Source: Thermoanaerobacterales bacterium (lineage in GTDB: Bacteria > Actinomycetota > Acidimicrobiia > Acidimicrobiales > JACDCH01). From it: DNA of 7,994 nt. Positions 1 to 5,898 of the stretch are shown here, one piece after another (position 1 is the first letter of the stretch; each line of letters starts with the position of its first letter). Both the position numbers and the translations under genes were made by a program. Below the pieces are notes generated by a model, which worked only from the letters and a program-made list of their open reading frames with translations, was not told the origin of the DNA and did no database searches. The stretch covers positions 1 to 7,994 of the forward strand of contig PKRH01000136.1 of the NCBI GenBank assembly GCA_017577565.1. The letters are read 5' to 3'.

Positions 1-165
1 TTGTTTACTTATGTATCATGTGTGCTGTGGTGAGCTTGCTTTGTTTGTGTCCGTATCTTTAGCAAATGATGGTATGTTTGTGTTTTTAAATTGAGGCAGC
101 AGCCAGAAGTCTAAACCTCTATATTCGTCGGCAGCGACAGATGGGAAAAAGAAACAGCCGCGGGG
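1..165. other. AT-rich segment and composition junction, no gene
   Basis: Bases 1-120 contain 50 T, 29 G, 24 A and 17 C, or 38% GC, while everything after about 165 is far above 70%. Only one CpG occurs in 1-120 where about four are expected from base counts, and TpG is in excess (18 seen, about 12 expected). This CpG-poor, TpG-rich pattern resembles vertebrate-like DNA more than an actinobacterial intergenic region. Composition rises through 121-165 rather than at one base. No ribosome binding site, coding frame, tRNA or rRNA is seen. A 9-nt repeat TGTTTGTGT occurs at 42-50 and 75-83. A misjoined read or contaminant at a contig end is the simplest reading; a transferred segment or unusually AT-rich promoter is the alternative. 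Confidence 0.75.
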
Positions 166-175
166 GTGCCGCCCA

Positions 176-185
176 CCCCCCCCCC
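176..185. repeat. Run of ten C
   Basis: Ten consecutive C residues lie three bases upstream of the GGGAGGAG ribosome binding site at 189-196. Such a run is prone to slippage in replication and to miscounting in sequencing. It is upstream of both possible start codons, so a length change would alter leader spacing and not the ACP reading frame. Confidence 0.9.
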
Positions 186-188
186 GCC

Positions 189-196
189 GGGAGGAG
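189..196 (+). promoter_or_regulatory. Strong ribosome binding site for the short frame at 202
   Basis: GGGAGGAG, an excellent match to the anti-Shine-Dalgarno sequence, ends five bases before the ATG at 202. That ATG is not in frame with the acyl carrier protein, so this site primes a separate short frame and not the ACP itself. Confidence 0.6.
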
Positions 197-201
197 CCGC
201 C

Positions 202-252
202 ATGACCCCCGACCGCCGCGACCGTCCCGCCGCCGGCGGGGAGGCCCGGTGA
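202..252 (+). CDS. Possible 16-residue leader peptide coupled to the ACP gene
   Basis: The ATG at 202 follows a strong Shine-Dalgarno sequence (189-196, 5-nt spacer) and opens a frame reading MTPDRRDRPAAGGEAR, closed by TGA at 250-252. That stop overlaps the GTG start of the acyl carrier protein in the four bases GTGA (249-252), the classic arrangement for translational coupling. The peptide is hydrophilic with four Arg and no recognisable motif. Three readings are possible: a real leader peptide that feeds ribosomes to the ACP start; a frameshift or sequencing slip that separates an original ATG from the ACP frame; or chance. The good binding site together with the exact overlap favours the first, but there is no independent support for the peptide. 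Confidence 0.35.
   Translation: MTPDRRDRPAAGGEAR
238..244 (+). promoter_or_regulatory. Ribosome binding site for the ACP GTG start
   Basis: GGGGAGG lies four bases upstream of GTG 249. The spacing is slightly short, but this is the only good site for an in-frame ACP start, and it favours GTG 249 over the in-frame ATG at 141, which has no such site. Confidence 0.55.
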
Positions 253-512
253 GCCCCGCCGAGGCCCGGGCGCTGCTGGCCCGCCTGCTGGCGACGATCG
301 CGCCCGAGGTCGACCTCGACGCGCTCGACCCGGCCGTGCCGATCGGCGACCAGGTCGACCTCGACTCCATCGACGTCGTGCGGCTGGTCGAGGCCGTGCA
401 CGACGAGACCGGCCTCGACATCCCCGAGCGGGACTACCCCGCCGTGGCCTCGGTCGACGGCTTCGTGGCCTACGTCGTGGCCCGCACGGCTCAGCCGGCC
501 GACCCCTCGTAG
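249..512 (+). CDS. Stand-alone acyl carrier protein
   Basis: This 87-residue protein has the length and form of a free acyl carrier protein. Such proteins carry acyl intermediates as thioesters on a 4'-phosphopantetheine arm in the cytoplasm, for fatty acid, polyketide or lipid-tailoring enzymes. The attachment motif is DLDSID (residues 37-42) with Ser40 as the modified serine; helix II follows (VVRLVEAV), then the loop HDETGLDIPERDY and a C-terminal helix. The GTG start at 249 is chosen because it has a ribosome binding site and because the in-frame sequence from ATG 141 adds only an Arg/Pro-rich tail read from non-coding-looking DNA. A 16-codon frame overlaps its start by four bases. The last 22 nt overlap the 3' end of the convergent cupin gene. 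No fatty acid synthase or polyketide gene is nearby, so its pathway is unknown. Confidence 0.88.
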   Translation: MSPAEARALLARLLATIAPEVDLDALDPAVPIGDQVDLDSIDVVRLVEAVHDETGLDIPERDYPAVASVDGFVAYVVARTAQPADPS

Positions 513-868
513 CCCGGCTCCCGCAGGTAGAGGTAGACGAGGGTGCAGCCCTCGTCCCCCGCCTCGAGGCCGTGCTCGATGCCGGCCGGGATGTGCACGT
601 AGGTGCCGGGGCCGACCGTCCGGCCCAGCAGCTGGGCGCTGCCCTCGACCATCCACATGTGGTGGTGGGAGGCGCGGTGGGTGTGGCGCTCGAGCCGCGC
701 CCCCGGCTGCAGGCGCATGAGGCCCGCGACGGACTTCCCCGACCGCCAGAACAGCTTGTACTCGACGCCCTCGTGCGGCGCGAGCGGGTGCCAGGCCATG
801 GCGTCCGCGGCCTCCGGCGTGACGAGGGTCGCCACGATGCCGGTCTCCGGCCCGTCGATGGTGCTCAT
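491..868 (-). CDS. Small single-domain cupin protein
   Basis: A 125-residue protein carrying one cupin barrel. Motif 1 runs from Gly56: G-x5-H62-x-H64, then x3 to a run of three His (68-70), followed by MWMVEG (71-76). Motif 2 is G88-x5-P94-x-G96-x2-H99. His62, His64 and His99 are in place to bind a metal; the Glu usual in motif 1 is replaced by His68 or His69. The N-terminal part (HPLAPHEGVEYKLFW) resembles ChrR-like or anti-sigma-type cupins, but no zinc-binding N-terminal anti-sigma domain is present. Start is the ATG at 868; a weak GGGG lies just upstream. An upstream extension in frame reads as Arg/Ser-rich shadow. It sits 85 nt downstream of the helicase on the same strand and may be its last co-transcribed gene. 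Substrate or ligand cannot be told; dioxygenase, isomerase or sensor roles are all possible. Confidence 0.82.
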   Translation of the reverse strand: MSTIDGPETGIVATLVTPEAADAMAWHPLAPHEGVEYKLFWRSGKSVAGLMRLQPGARLERHTHRASHHHMWMVEGSAQLLGRTVGPGTYVHIPAGIEHGLEAGDEGCTLVYLYLREPGYEGSAG

Positions 869-916
869 GGCCCCATGGTGCGCGCAGGGTGGCGGCGACG
901 ACGAGGGCCGGAAGTC

Positions 917-943
917 CCCGGGGCCGCGGCTGCCCGCCCCGGG
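917..943 (-). terminator. Possible hairpin after the helicase gene
   Basis: CCCGGGG (917-923) and CCCCGGG (937-943) form a perfect 7-bp stem with a 13-nt loop, starting 10 nt after the helicase stop when read on the minus strand. No U-tract follows, so it may be an attenuator before the cupin, an RNA-stabilising end, or chance in GC-rich DNA. Confidence 0.25.
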
Positions 944-953
944 TGCCGGCGCG

Positions 954-3494
954 TCAGCGGTCGTCGATGGCGAGGAGCTCGACCACCGGGCGGCCCTCCT
1001 CGTCGGACGCCTCGAGGTCGACCCGGGCGTGGATCGCCCAGTCCCGGTGCCCCTCGGGGTCGTCGAGCGCCTGGCGCACGAGCCAGCCGTCGGGCTGCTC
1101 CTCCACCTGGAACAGCGCCGCGCTGCGGGCATCGGGCCCGATGCCGATGGCGTCGTGCTCCTCCCAGTAGGGCGCCATCGCCGCGGCGAGCCGCTCGGCG
1201 GTGTGCTCCCGCCCGGGCAGGCGGGCGGCCAGCTCGGCGTAGGCCCGCCGGGACAGCAGCTCGACCCACCGGAACAGCTCGTTGCGGACCATGACCCGGA
1301 AGGCCCGAGGGTTGGCGGTGAGGGCGGTCGGGGCCGCCGGCTCGGCCGCCGCCCGCGCCGCCTCGTGGGCCGCGCTCGGGTCGGGCGACCGCAGCTGCTC
1401 CCACTCGTCCAGCAGGCTGGAGTCGACGCTGCGGACCGTCGCGCCCAGCCACTCGGTGAGGTCGTACAGCTCGTCGGTCTTGGCGTCCTCGGGGACGGTC
1501 TGGACCAGGCCCTTGTAGGCGTCGGTCAGGTACCGCAGGACCAGGCCCTCGGCCCGGGCCAGCCCGTAGTGGCCGATGTAGTCGGCGAAGGTCATCGCCC
1601 GCTCGTACATGTCGCGGGCCACCGACTTCGGGCGGATCTCGTGGTCGGCCACCCACGGGTGCTCGGCGGCGTAGCGCTCGAACAGCGGCTCGATCAGCTC
1701 GGCGAGGGGCTTGGGGTGCTCGAGCCGCTCGAGCTCGGCCATCCGCTCCTCGTAGGGCACGCCCTCGGCCTTCAGCCGGGCGAGGGTCTCGGCCTTCAGC
1801 CGGTCGAGCTGGGCCCAGAGCACGACGGCGGGGTCCTCGAGCACCGACTCGACGACCGACAGGACGTCGAGCGGGTAGTCGGGATCGGCCGGGTCGAGGT
1901 GGCGGATCGCCTCGAGCACGAAGGGCGACAGCGGCTGGTGGAGGGCGAAGTCGATCTGGAGGTCGACGGTCACCCGCACCCGGCGGCCGTCCTCGTCGGG
2001 CTCGTCCAGCCGCTCGATGACGCCGGCCCGCACGAGCGAGCGGTACATGGCGATGGCCCGGCGGATGTGCTGGCGCTGGCGCGGGCGGGGGTCGTGGTTG
2101 TCGAGCAGCAGCCGCTTCAGCGCCTCGCAGCCGTCCCCCGGCCGGTCGAGGACGTTGAGCAGCATGGTGTGCGACACCTTGAACTGCGAGGTCAGCGGCT
2201 CGGGCGGCGATGCCGCCAGGCGCTGGAAGACGTTCTCGTCCCAGGGCACGTAGCCCCGGGCGGGCGGCTTGCGCCGGACCACCTTCCGCCGCTTGCGGGG
2301 GTCGTCGCCGGCCTTGGCCAGCGCCCGCTGGTTCTCGATGACGTGCTCGGGTGCCTGCACCCACACGTGGCCGACGGTGTCGAAGCCGGCCCGGCCCGCC
2401 CGGCCGGCGATCTGGTGGAACTCCCGGGCGGTGAGCAGCCGCGAGGTCGCCCCGTCGTACTTGCACAGCTGCGTGAACAGGACCGTGCGGATGGGCACGT
2501 TGATGCCGACGCCCAGCGTGTCCGTGCCGCAGATGACCTTGAGGTGGCCCTCCTGGGCGAGCCGCTCCACCAGCCGGCGGTACTTCGGGAGCATCCCGGC
2601 GTGGTGGACGCCGATGCCGTGGCGGACGAAGCGGGCCAGCGAGCGCCCGAAGCCGGGCCCGAACCGGAAGCCCCCGATGGCCCGGGCGATGGCGTCCTTC
2701 TCCTCTCGGGTGCACACGTTGATGCTCATGAGCGACTGCGCCCGCTCGACCGCCGACTGCTGGGTGAAGTGGACGACGTAGACCGGTGCCCGGTCGGTGG
2801 CGAGCAGCTCGTCGATCGTCTCGTGCAGCGGCGTGGTTCGGTACTCGAGCTCGAGGGGCACGGGGCGGGTGGCGTTGCGGACCGCCACCGTCGGCCGGCC
2901 CGTGCGCTCGGTCAGCTCGGACTCGAAGCGGCGGGTGTCCCCGAGGGTCGCCGACATGAGCAGGAACTGCGCCTGCGGCAGCGTGAGCAGCGGCACCTGC
3001 CACGCCCACCCCCGGTCGGGGTCGGCGTAGAAGTGGAACTCGTCCATGACCACCTGGCCGACGTCCGCCCGCTCGCCGTCGCGCAGGGCGAGGTTGGCCA
3101 GGATCTCGGCCGTGCAGCAGACGACCGGGGCGCCCGGGTTGACCGAGGCGTCGCCGGTGAGCATGCCGACCCGCTCGGAGCCGAGCTCGCGGCACAGGTC
3201 GAAGAACTTCTCGGACACCAGCGCCTTGATGGGCGCCGTGTAGAAGGAGCGCCGGCCCTCGACCAGCGCCACGGCGTGGGCGGCGAGGGCGACGAGCGAC
3301 TTGCCCGACCCGGTCGGGGTGGCCAGGACGACGTTGCTCCCGGCGCAGACCTCGAGGATCGCCTCCTCCTGCGCCGGGTAGAGCGCCATCCCCCGGTCGG
3401 CCACCCAGCTCGTGACCGCGTCGAGCACGGCCTCGGACGGCGAGGCGCCCCGGGCGCGTGTCGCGTGCAGGTGGTCGGCGAGGGTCGACGCCAT
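954..3494 (-). CDS. Ski2-like DEAD/DEAH helicase with DUF3516-type C-terminus
   Basis: An 846-residue ATP-dependent superfamily 2 helicase, cytoplasmic, probably acting on RNA. Motifs appear in order: Q-like YPAQEEAI (39-46), Walker A ATPTGSGKS (58-66, Lys65), Ia TAPIKAL (86-92), TGD (113-115), II DEFH (151-154), III SAT (181-183), the Ski2-type VHHAGM (296-301), V TDTLGVGINVP (324-334) and VI QIAGRAGR (361-368). A basic stretch KRRKVVRRK (401-409) leads into a long C-terminal region (about 410-846) of the type annotated DUF3516 in actinobacterial helicases; that assignment is from overall form and length, not a search. DEFH instead of DEVH/DEAH keeps the catalytic Asp-Glu. Start ATG 3494 lies 9 nt after the stop of the GlnH-like gene with no strong binding site of its own, suggesting translation coupled to that gene. 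It is distinct from a plain HelY because of its short total length. Physiological substrate unknown. Confidence 0.92.
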   Translation of the reverse strand: MASTLADHLHATRARGASPSEAVLDAVTSWVADRGMALYPAQEEAILEVCAGSNVVLATPTGSGKSLVALAAHAVALVEGRRSFYTAPIKALVSEKFFDLCRELGSERVGMLTGDASVNPGAPVVCCTAEILANLALRDGERADVGQVVMDEFHFYADPDRGWAWQVPLLTLPQAQFLLMSATLGDTRRFESELTERTGRPTVAVRNATRPVPLELEYRTTPLHETIDELLATDRAPVYVVHFTQQSAVERAQSLMSINVCTREEKDAIARAIGGFRFGPGFGRSLARFVRHGIGVHHAGMLPKYRRLVERLAQEGHLKVICGTDTLGVGINVPIRTVLFTQLCKYDGATSRLLTAREFHQIAGRAGRAGFDTVGHVWVQAPEHVIENQRALAKAGDDPRKRRKVVRRKPPARGYVPWDENVFQRLAASPPEPLTSQFKVSHTMLLNVLDRPGDGCEALKRLLLDNHDPRPRQRQHIRRAIAMYRSLVRAGVIERLDEPDEDGRRVRVTVDLQIDFALHQPLSPFVLEAIRHLDPADPDYPLDVLSVVESVLEDPAVVLWAQLDRLKAETLARLKAEGVPYEERMAELERLEHPKPLAELIEPLFERYAAEHPWVADHEIRPKSVARDMYERAMTFADYIGHYGLARAEGLVLRYLTDAYKGLVQTVPEDAKTDELYDLTEWLGATVRSVDSSLLDEWEQLRSPDPSAAHEAARAAAEPAAPTALTANPRAFRVMVRNELFRWVELLSRRAYAELAARLPGREHTAERLAAAMAPYWEEHDAIGIGPDARSAALFQVEEQPDGWLVRQALDDPEGHRDWAIHARVDLEASDEEGRPVVELLAIDDR

Positions 3495-3503
3495 GGTCGG
3501 GGA

Positions 3504-4451
3504 TCAGTCGACGTAGGTCGGCTCGGGCGGCCCGTCGCTCGGGCCGAGCAGGTCCGCCAGCCAGGTGTCGTACAGCTCCTGCCACCGCCCGGAGGCCCGC
3601 ACGTCCTCCAGCACGGCGTTGACGTAGCGGACCCACTCGGGGTGGCCCTTGGGCAGGCCGAGCGCGGTCGGCTCGGTGCTGATGTCGACCCTGACGATGT
3701 GCAGCGTCGGGTCCTGCGCGGCGAACCCGACGAGGATGGTGTCGTTGGTCGACATGCCGTCGGCCTCGCCCCGCTGCATCATGACCAGGCAGTCCGCCCG
3801 CTCGGCGGCGGGCACCGGCTCGACGCCGGGCAGCTCGGCCAGGTTGGCCAGGGTCGTCGTGCCGGCCGACGCGCAGATCCGGCGGCCCGCCAGGTCCTCG
3901 ACGGTGCGGGCCGGGTCGCTGCGGGGCAGCAGCACCTGCTGCTTCGACGTGTAGTAGTCGGTCGAGAACTCGATGTCCTGGCGCCGGCCGCAGGTCGGCG
4001 TGAACGTCGAGGCGACGAGGTCGACCCGCCCCTCGACCAGCGCCGCCACCCGGTCGCTGGAGGGGATGCCGACGAAGACGATGCGGTCGGGGTCGCCGAA
4101 CAGGGCGGCGGCGACCTCCCGGGCGATGTCGACGTCGAAGCCCTCGAACTCGCCGGTCTGGGGATCGACGCTCGAGAGCTGCATGGTGGCGACGTCGGTG
4201 CCCACCCGCAGGTGACCGCGCCGCTGGATCTCGGCCATGTAGCTGTCGGGCGGCACCTCGGTCGTCGCCGGCCCGGTGGGCCGCAGGCTGGCGACCGGGT
4301 CGCCGCAGTCGGGCTCCTCCGCGGGCGGGGCGGCGGCCTCGAGGGTGGTCGTCGTCGGCTCGGGCAGCGACTCGGGCACCGCCGCGTGCACGCACGCGCC
4401 CGCGGCGGCCACGACGGCGGTGAGGGCGAGGAGGGTCCGGCAGGCCCGCAT
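3504..4451 (-). CDS. glnH: GlnH-like amino-acid-binding lipoprotein (SBP_bac_3)
   Basis: A 315-residue extracytoplasmic solute-binding protein. The N-terminus is a lipoprotein signal: Arg2 and Arg5, a hydrophobic core, then AGAC with lipidation at Cys20 (a permissive lipobox, Ala rather than Leu at -3). A Pro/Thr linker (21-70) precedes the binding domain. Residues 104-117 (GFDVDIAREVAAAL) fit the family 3 solute-binding signature exactly. From memory, it matches M. tuberculosis GlnH at several points: DC-x-DPxASLRP near 48-58, TCxRR (153-157), ADCL (219-222), STNDTIL (234-240), LHIV (250-253) and the C-terminal YVD. Cys49, 154, 193 and 221 are shared and could form disulfides. In mycobacteria GlnH binds Asp/Glu-type amino acids and signals through GlnX to the kinase PknG; no GlnX, kinase, permease or ATPase is here. 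It lies 49 nt after the membrane protein gene and 9 nt before the helicase. Ligand is inferred from family only. Confidence 0.88.
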   Translation of the reverse strand: MRACRTLLALTAVVAAAGACVHAAVPESLPEPTTTTLEAAAPPAEEPDCGDPVASLRPTGPATTEVPPDSYMAEIQRRGHLRVGTDVATMQLSSVDPQTGEFEGFDVDIAREVAAALFGDPDRIVFVGIPSSDRVAALVEGRVDLVASTFTPTCGRRQDIEFSTDYYTSKQQVLLPRSDPARTVEDLAGRRICASAGTTTLANLAELPGVEPVPAAERADCLVMMQRGEADGMSTNDTILVGFAAQDPTLHIVRVDISTEPTALGLPKGHPEWVRYVNAVLEDVRASGRWQELYDTWLADLLGPSDGPPEPTYVD

Positions 4452-4500
4452 GGGTGCCAGTGTGGCCGATGCGCCGGTGACCGGGCGGGCCGGGCCCGGC

Positions 4501-5076
4501 TCAGCCGAGGCCGAGGAGCTCGAGCAGGGGCCGCAGCGGCGCGAGCAGGTCGGGCGCCGGCGGCGCCGTCGTCGTCGTGCCCGGCGGGGGCTCGGTGGGC
4601 GCGGGGGTCGTCGATGTCGTCGTGCCCGCGGGCGGCTCGGTCCCCGTCGCCGGCGGCGGCGCGGGATCGGTCGCCGTCGGACCGGTCGTGACGGGTCCGG
4701 CGTCCGGCGTCGCGTCGACCCCGCCCCCGCCGGCGGTCGCGGCGGTCACCGCCGGGGCCGGCGGGCCGGCGGCCCGGTCGCCCGCCACCGCGCCGTCCGT
4801 CACCGGGTCGTCCGCACCGGCCACCAGCCCGGTGGTCGCCGGGGCCTCCCCGCCGACCGCCGCCTCGGGCGCGCCGCGGGCGGCGCCGGCGGTCGGCGAG
4901 AGGTCGCGGCCGTCGTCGTCGAGCGCGCCGAAGGCGGCCACGAAGAGCAGGCACACGACGAGGCCGGCGGCGCCGACGACGGCGGTGGGGTGGAGCCGCC
5001 GCAGGCGGTCGGCGGCGGACCCGCGCACGGCGGCGAGGAGGTCGTGGATCGCCCGCACCCACCCATTGTGGTCCAC
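4501..5076 (-). CDS. Single-pass membrane protein with Pro/Thr/Ala-rich outer tail
   Basis: A 191-residue protein I do not recognise. Residues 1-30 are short and basic (RLRR at 24-27), 31-51 form one strong transmembrane helix, and 52-175 are a low-complexity Ala/Gly/Pro/Thr-rich segment with few charges. By the positive-inside rule the N-terminus is cytoplasmic and the tail is outside, where it could span the cell wall. The end (176-191, LLAPLRPLLELLGLG core) is a short hydrophobic, probably amphipathic helix. A 14-residue tandem repeat of form EPPxGTTTxxxPAP occupies 147-160 and 162-175. The start is the GTG at 5076; no clear ribosome binding site is seen and the in-frame GTG at codon 7 is possible. 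It is first in the minus-strand run leading to the GlnH-like lipoprotein, so a role beside that protein is plausible but unproven. A 6-bp GC hairpin (4481-4499) follows the stop. Confidence 0.7.
   Translation of the reverse strand: MDHNGWVRAIHDLLAAVRGSAADRLRRLHPTAVVGAAGLVVCLLFVAAFGALDDDGRDLSPTAGAARGAPEAAVGGEAPATTGLVAGADDPVTDGAVAGDRAAGPPAPAVTAATAGGGGVDATPDAGPVTTGPTATDPAPPPATGTEPPAGTTTSTTPAPTEPPPGTTTTAPPAPDLLAPLRPLLELLGLG
4552..4638 (-). repeat. Two-copy in-gene tandem repeat (EPPxGTTT)
   Basis: Two 42-nt units, 4597-4638 and 4552-4593, separated by one codon, encode EPPAGTTTSTTPAP and EPPPGTTTTAPPAP. At the DNA level 13 bases (GTCGTCGTGCCCG on the plus strand) recur at 4616-4628 and 4571-4583. 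This suggests local duplication and possible length variation of the outer tail among strains. Confidence 0.75.
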
Positions 5077-5183
5077 GCACGCCGAGCGCGCCGGATCGGC
5101 CCCCGTCGCCTCGGGACCTTCGTCACACGCGCGGCGTCCGATGGTCCCTGTCGCCGGCCGCCCCGTGGTCGGATGATCGGCCC
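5077..5183. promoter_or_regulatory. Divergent intergenic region, promoters presumed
   Basis: These 107 bases separate the divergent membrane-protein and 212-residue-protein genes and should hold promoters for both. I see no TANNNT-type -10 in good position on either strand and no clear dyad, so the assignment rests on gene orientation alone. Confidence 0.4.
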
Positions 5184-5822
5184 ATGAGCCGACACCTCGA
5201 CGTCCTGGTCATCGAGAGCAGGCCGGGCGCGGGCGCCACCGCCGTGGCCGACCTCGCGGCCGCCGGCCACCGGGTCGTCCGGTGCCACGACGACGGCCGG
5301 CCGGCGTTCCCGTGCCGTGGCGTCGAGCGGCCGGGCGACTGCCCCGTGGAGGAGGGCGCCGCCGACGTGGCCGTGCTCGCCCGCGACGCCACCGCCACGG
5401 ACCCGACGCCGTACGAGGCCGGCGTCGGTTGCGCGGTGCGGGCGGGCGTCCCGGTGGTGGCGACGGCGGACGTCGGCTCGTCCGAGGCCTACGACCCCGT
5501 GCTCGCCGGCCGGGCGGACGGCGACACGCCGCTCGTGGCCGCCGCCGAGCAGGCGGCCGCGACGGGGTTCGCCCCGCTCGAGCAGGCGGTCACGACGATG
5601 CTGGGGCCGCTGCTCGCCGACCACGGCCTCGACGCCGCCGAGGTCGCCTGCAGGATCACGCCCGAGGGCCGGACCCTGCAGGTGCTGCTCGAGCTCCCAC
5701 TCCCCGCTCCCCTCGACAAGGCGGTGGAGCAGGCCGTCGCCGTGCGGGCGCTCGCGGCGCTGCGCGGCGTCCGGCGGGCGCACGACGCCATCAGCATCTC
5801 GGTGCAGGGCCGCCCGGGCTGA
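5184..5822 (+). CDS. Conserved-looking protein of unknown function, 212 residues
   Basis: Not recognised as a named family. Codon bias, length and ordered secondary-structure pattern mark it as a real cytoplasmic protein; there is no signal peptide or membrane segment. Residues 5-100 alternate hydrophobic strands and helices in a Rossmann or receiver-like manner: LDVLVIES (5-12), helix TAVADLAAAGH (19-29), RVVRCH (30-35), ADVAVLAR (60-67), VPVVATADV (89-97). Cys34, Cys44 (FPC) and Cys53 (CPV) with His35 form a compact cluster in a loop, which might bind a metal or be redox-active. The C-terminal part (about 130-207) reads as a strand-helix-strand unit, VACRITPEGRTLQVLLELPLP then a helix and AISISV (202-207), perhaps a ferredoxin-like fold. 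The ATG at 5184 has only a weak GGATGA upstream. The gene stands alone, divergent from the membrane protein and convergent with the acyl-CoA ligase. Confidence 0.72.
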   Translation: MSRHLDVLVIESRPGAGATAVADLAAAGHRVVRCHDDGRPAFPCRGVERPGDCPVEEGAADVAVLARDATATDPTPYEAGVGCAVRAGVPVVATADVGSSEAYDPVLAGRADGDTPLVAAAEQAAATGFAPLEQAVTTMLGPLLADHGLDAAEVACRITPEGRTLQVLLELPLPAPLDKAVEQAVAVRALAALRGVRRAHDAISISVQGRPG

Positions 5823-5835
5823 GCCCCGGGCGGCC
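5808..5835 (+). terminator. Perfect 11-bp hairpin spanning the 212-residue gene's stop
   Basis: GGCCGCCCGGG (5808-5818) pairs perfectly with CCCGGGCGGCC (5825-5835) around a 6-nt loop containing the TGA at 5820-5822. It is very stable but has no T-tract, as is common in high-GC actinobacteria. Confidence 0.5.
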
Positions 5836-5852
5836 GGCGCACCGGCGGGCAC

Positions 5853-5898
5853 GGCCGGCGCGGTGGCACGGGACGACGCGAGCACCGCCGCGCCGGCC
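5853..5898. terminator. Imperfect 13-bp hairpin in the convergent gap
   Basis: GGCCGGCGCGGTG (5853-5865) pairs with CACCG (5883-5887) plus CGCCGGCC (5891-5898), leaving a 3-nt bulge and a 17-nt loop. It lies between convergent genes and could end transcripts from either side. A 10-nt direct repeat CGGCCGGCGC occurs at 5831-5840 and 5852-5861. Confidence 0.4.

Noticed and set aside
141..248. In-frame ATG at 141 as the ACP start
   Set aside because: No ribosome binding site, lies in the composition junction, and adds 36 Arg/Pro-rich residues not typical of acyl carrier proteins.
869..1132. N-terminal extension of the cupin frame up to 1132
   Set aside because: It would run through the gap and into the helicase coding region in another frame; residues are Arg/Ser/Pro-rich shadow.
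865..4395. 1176-codon minus-strand frame overlapping the helicase and lipoprotein genes
   Set aside because: Frame-shifted shadow of both genes, rich in Arg/Pro/Ala, no domain signature of its own.
603..4691. 1362-codon open frame on the plus strand opposite the helicase, lipoprotein and cupin
   Set aside because: Arg/Gly/Val/Asp-rich low-complexity translation with no motif; it mirrors real genes with clear motifs on the other strand. Stop-poor antisense frames are expected at this GC content.
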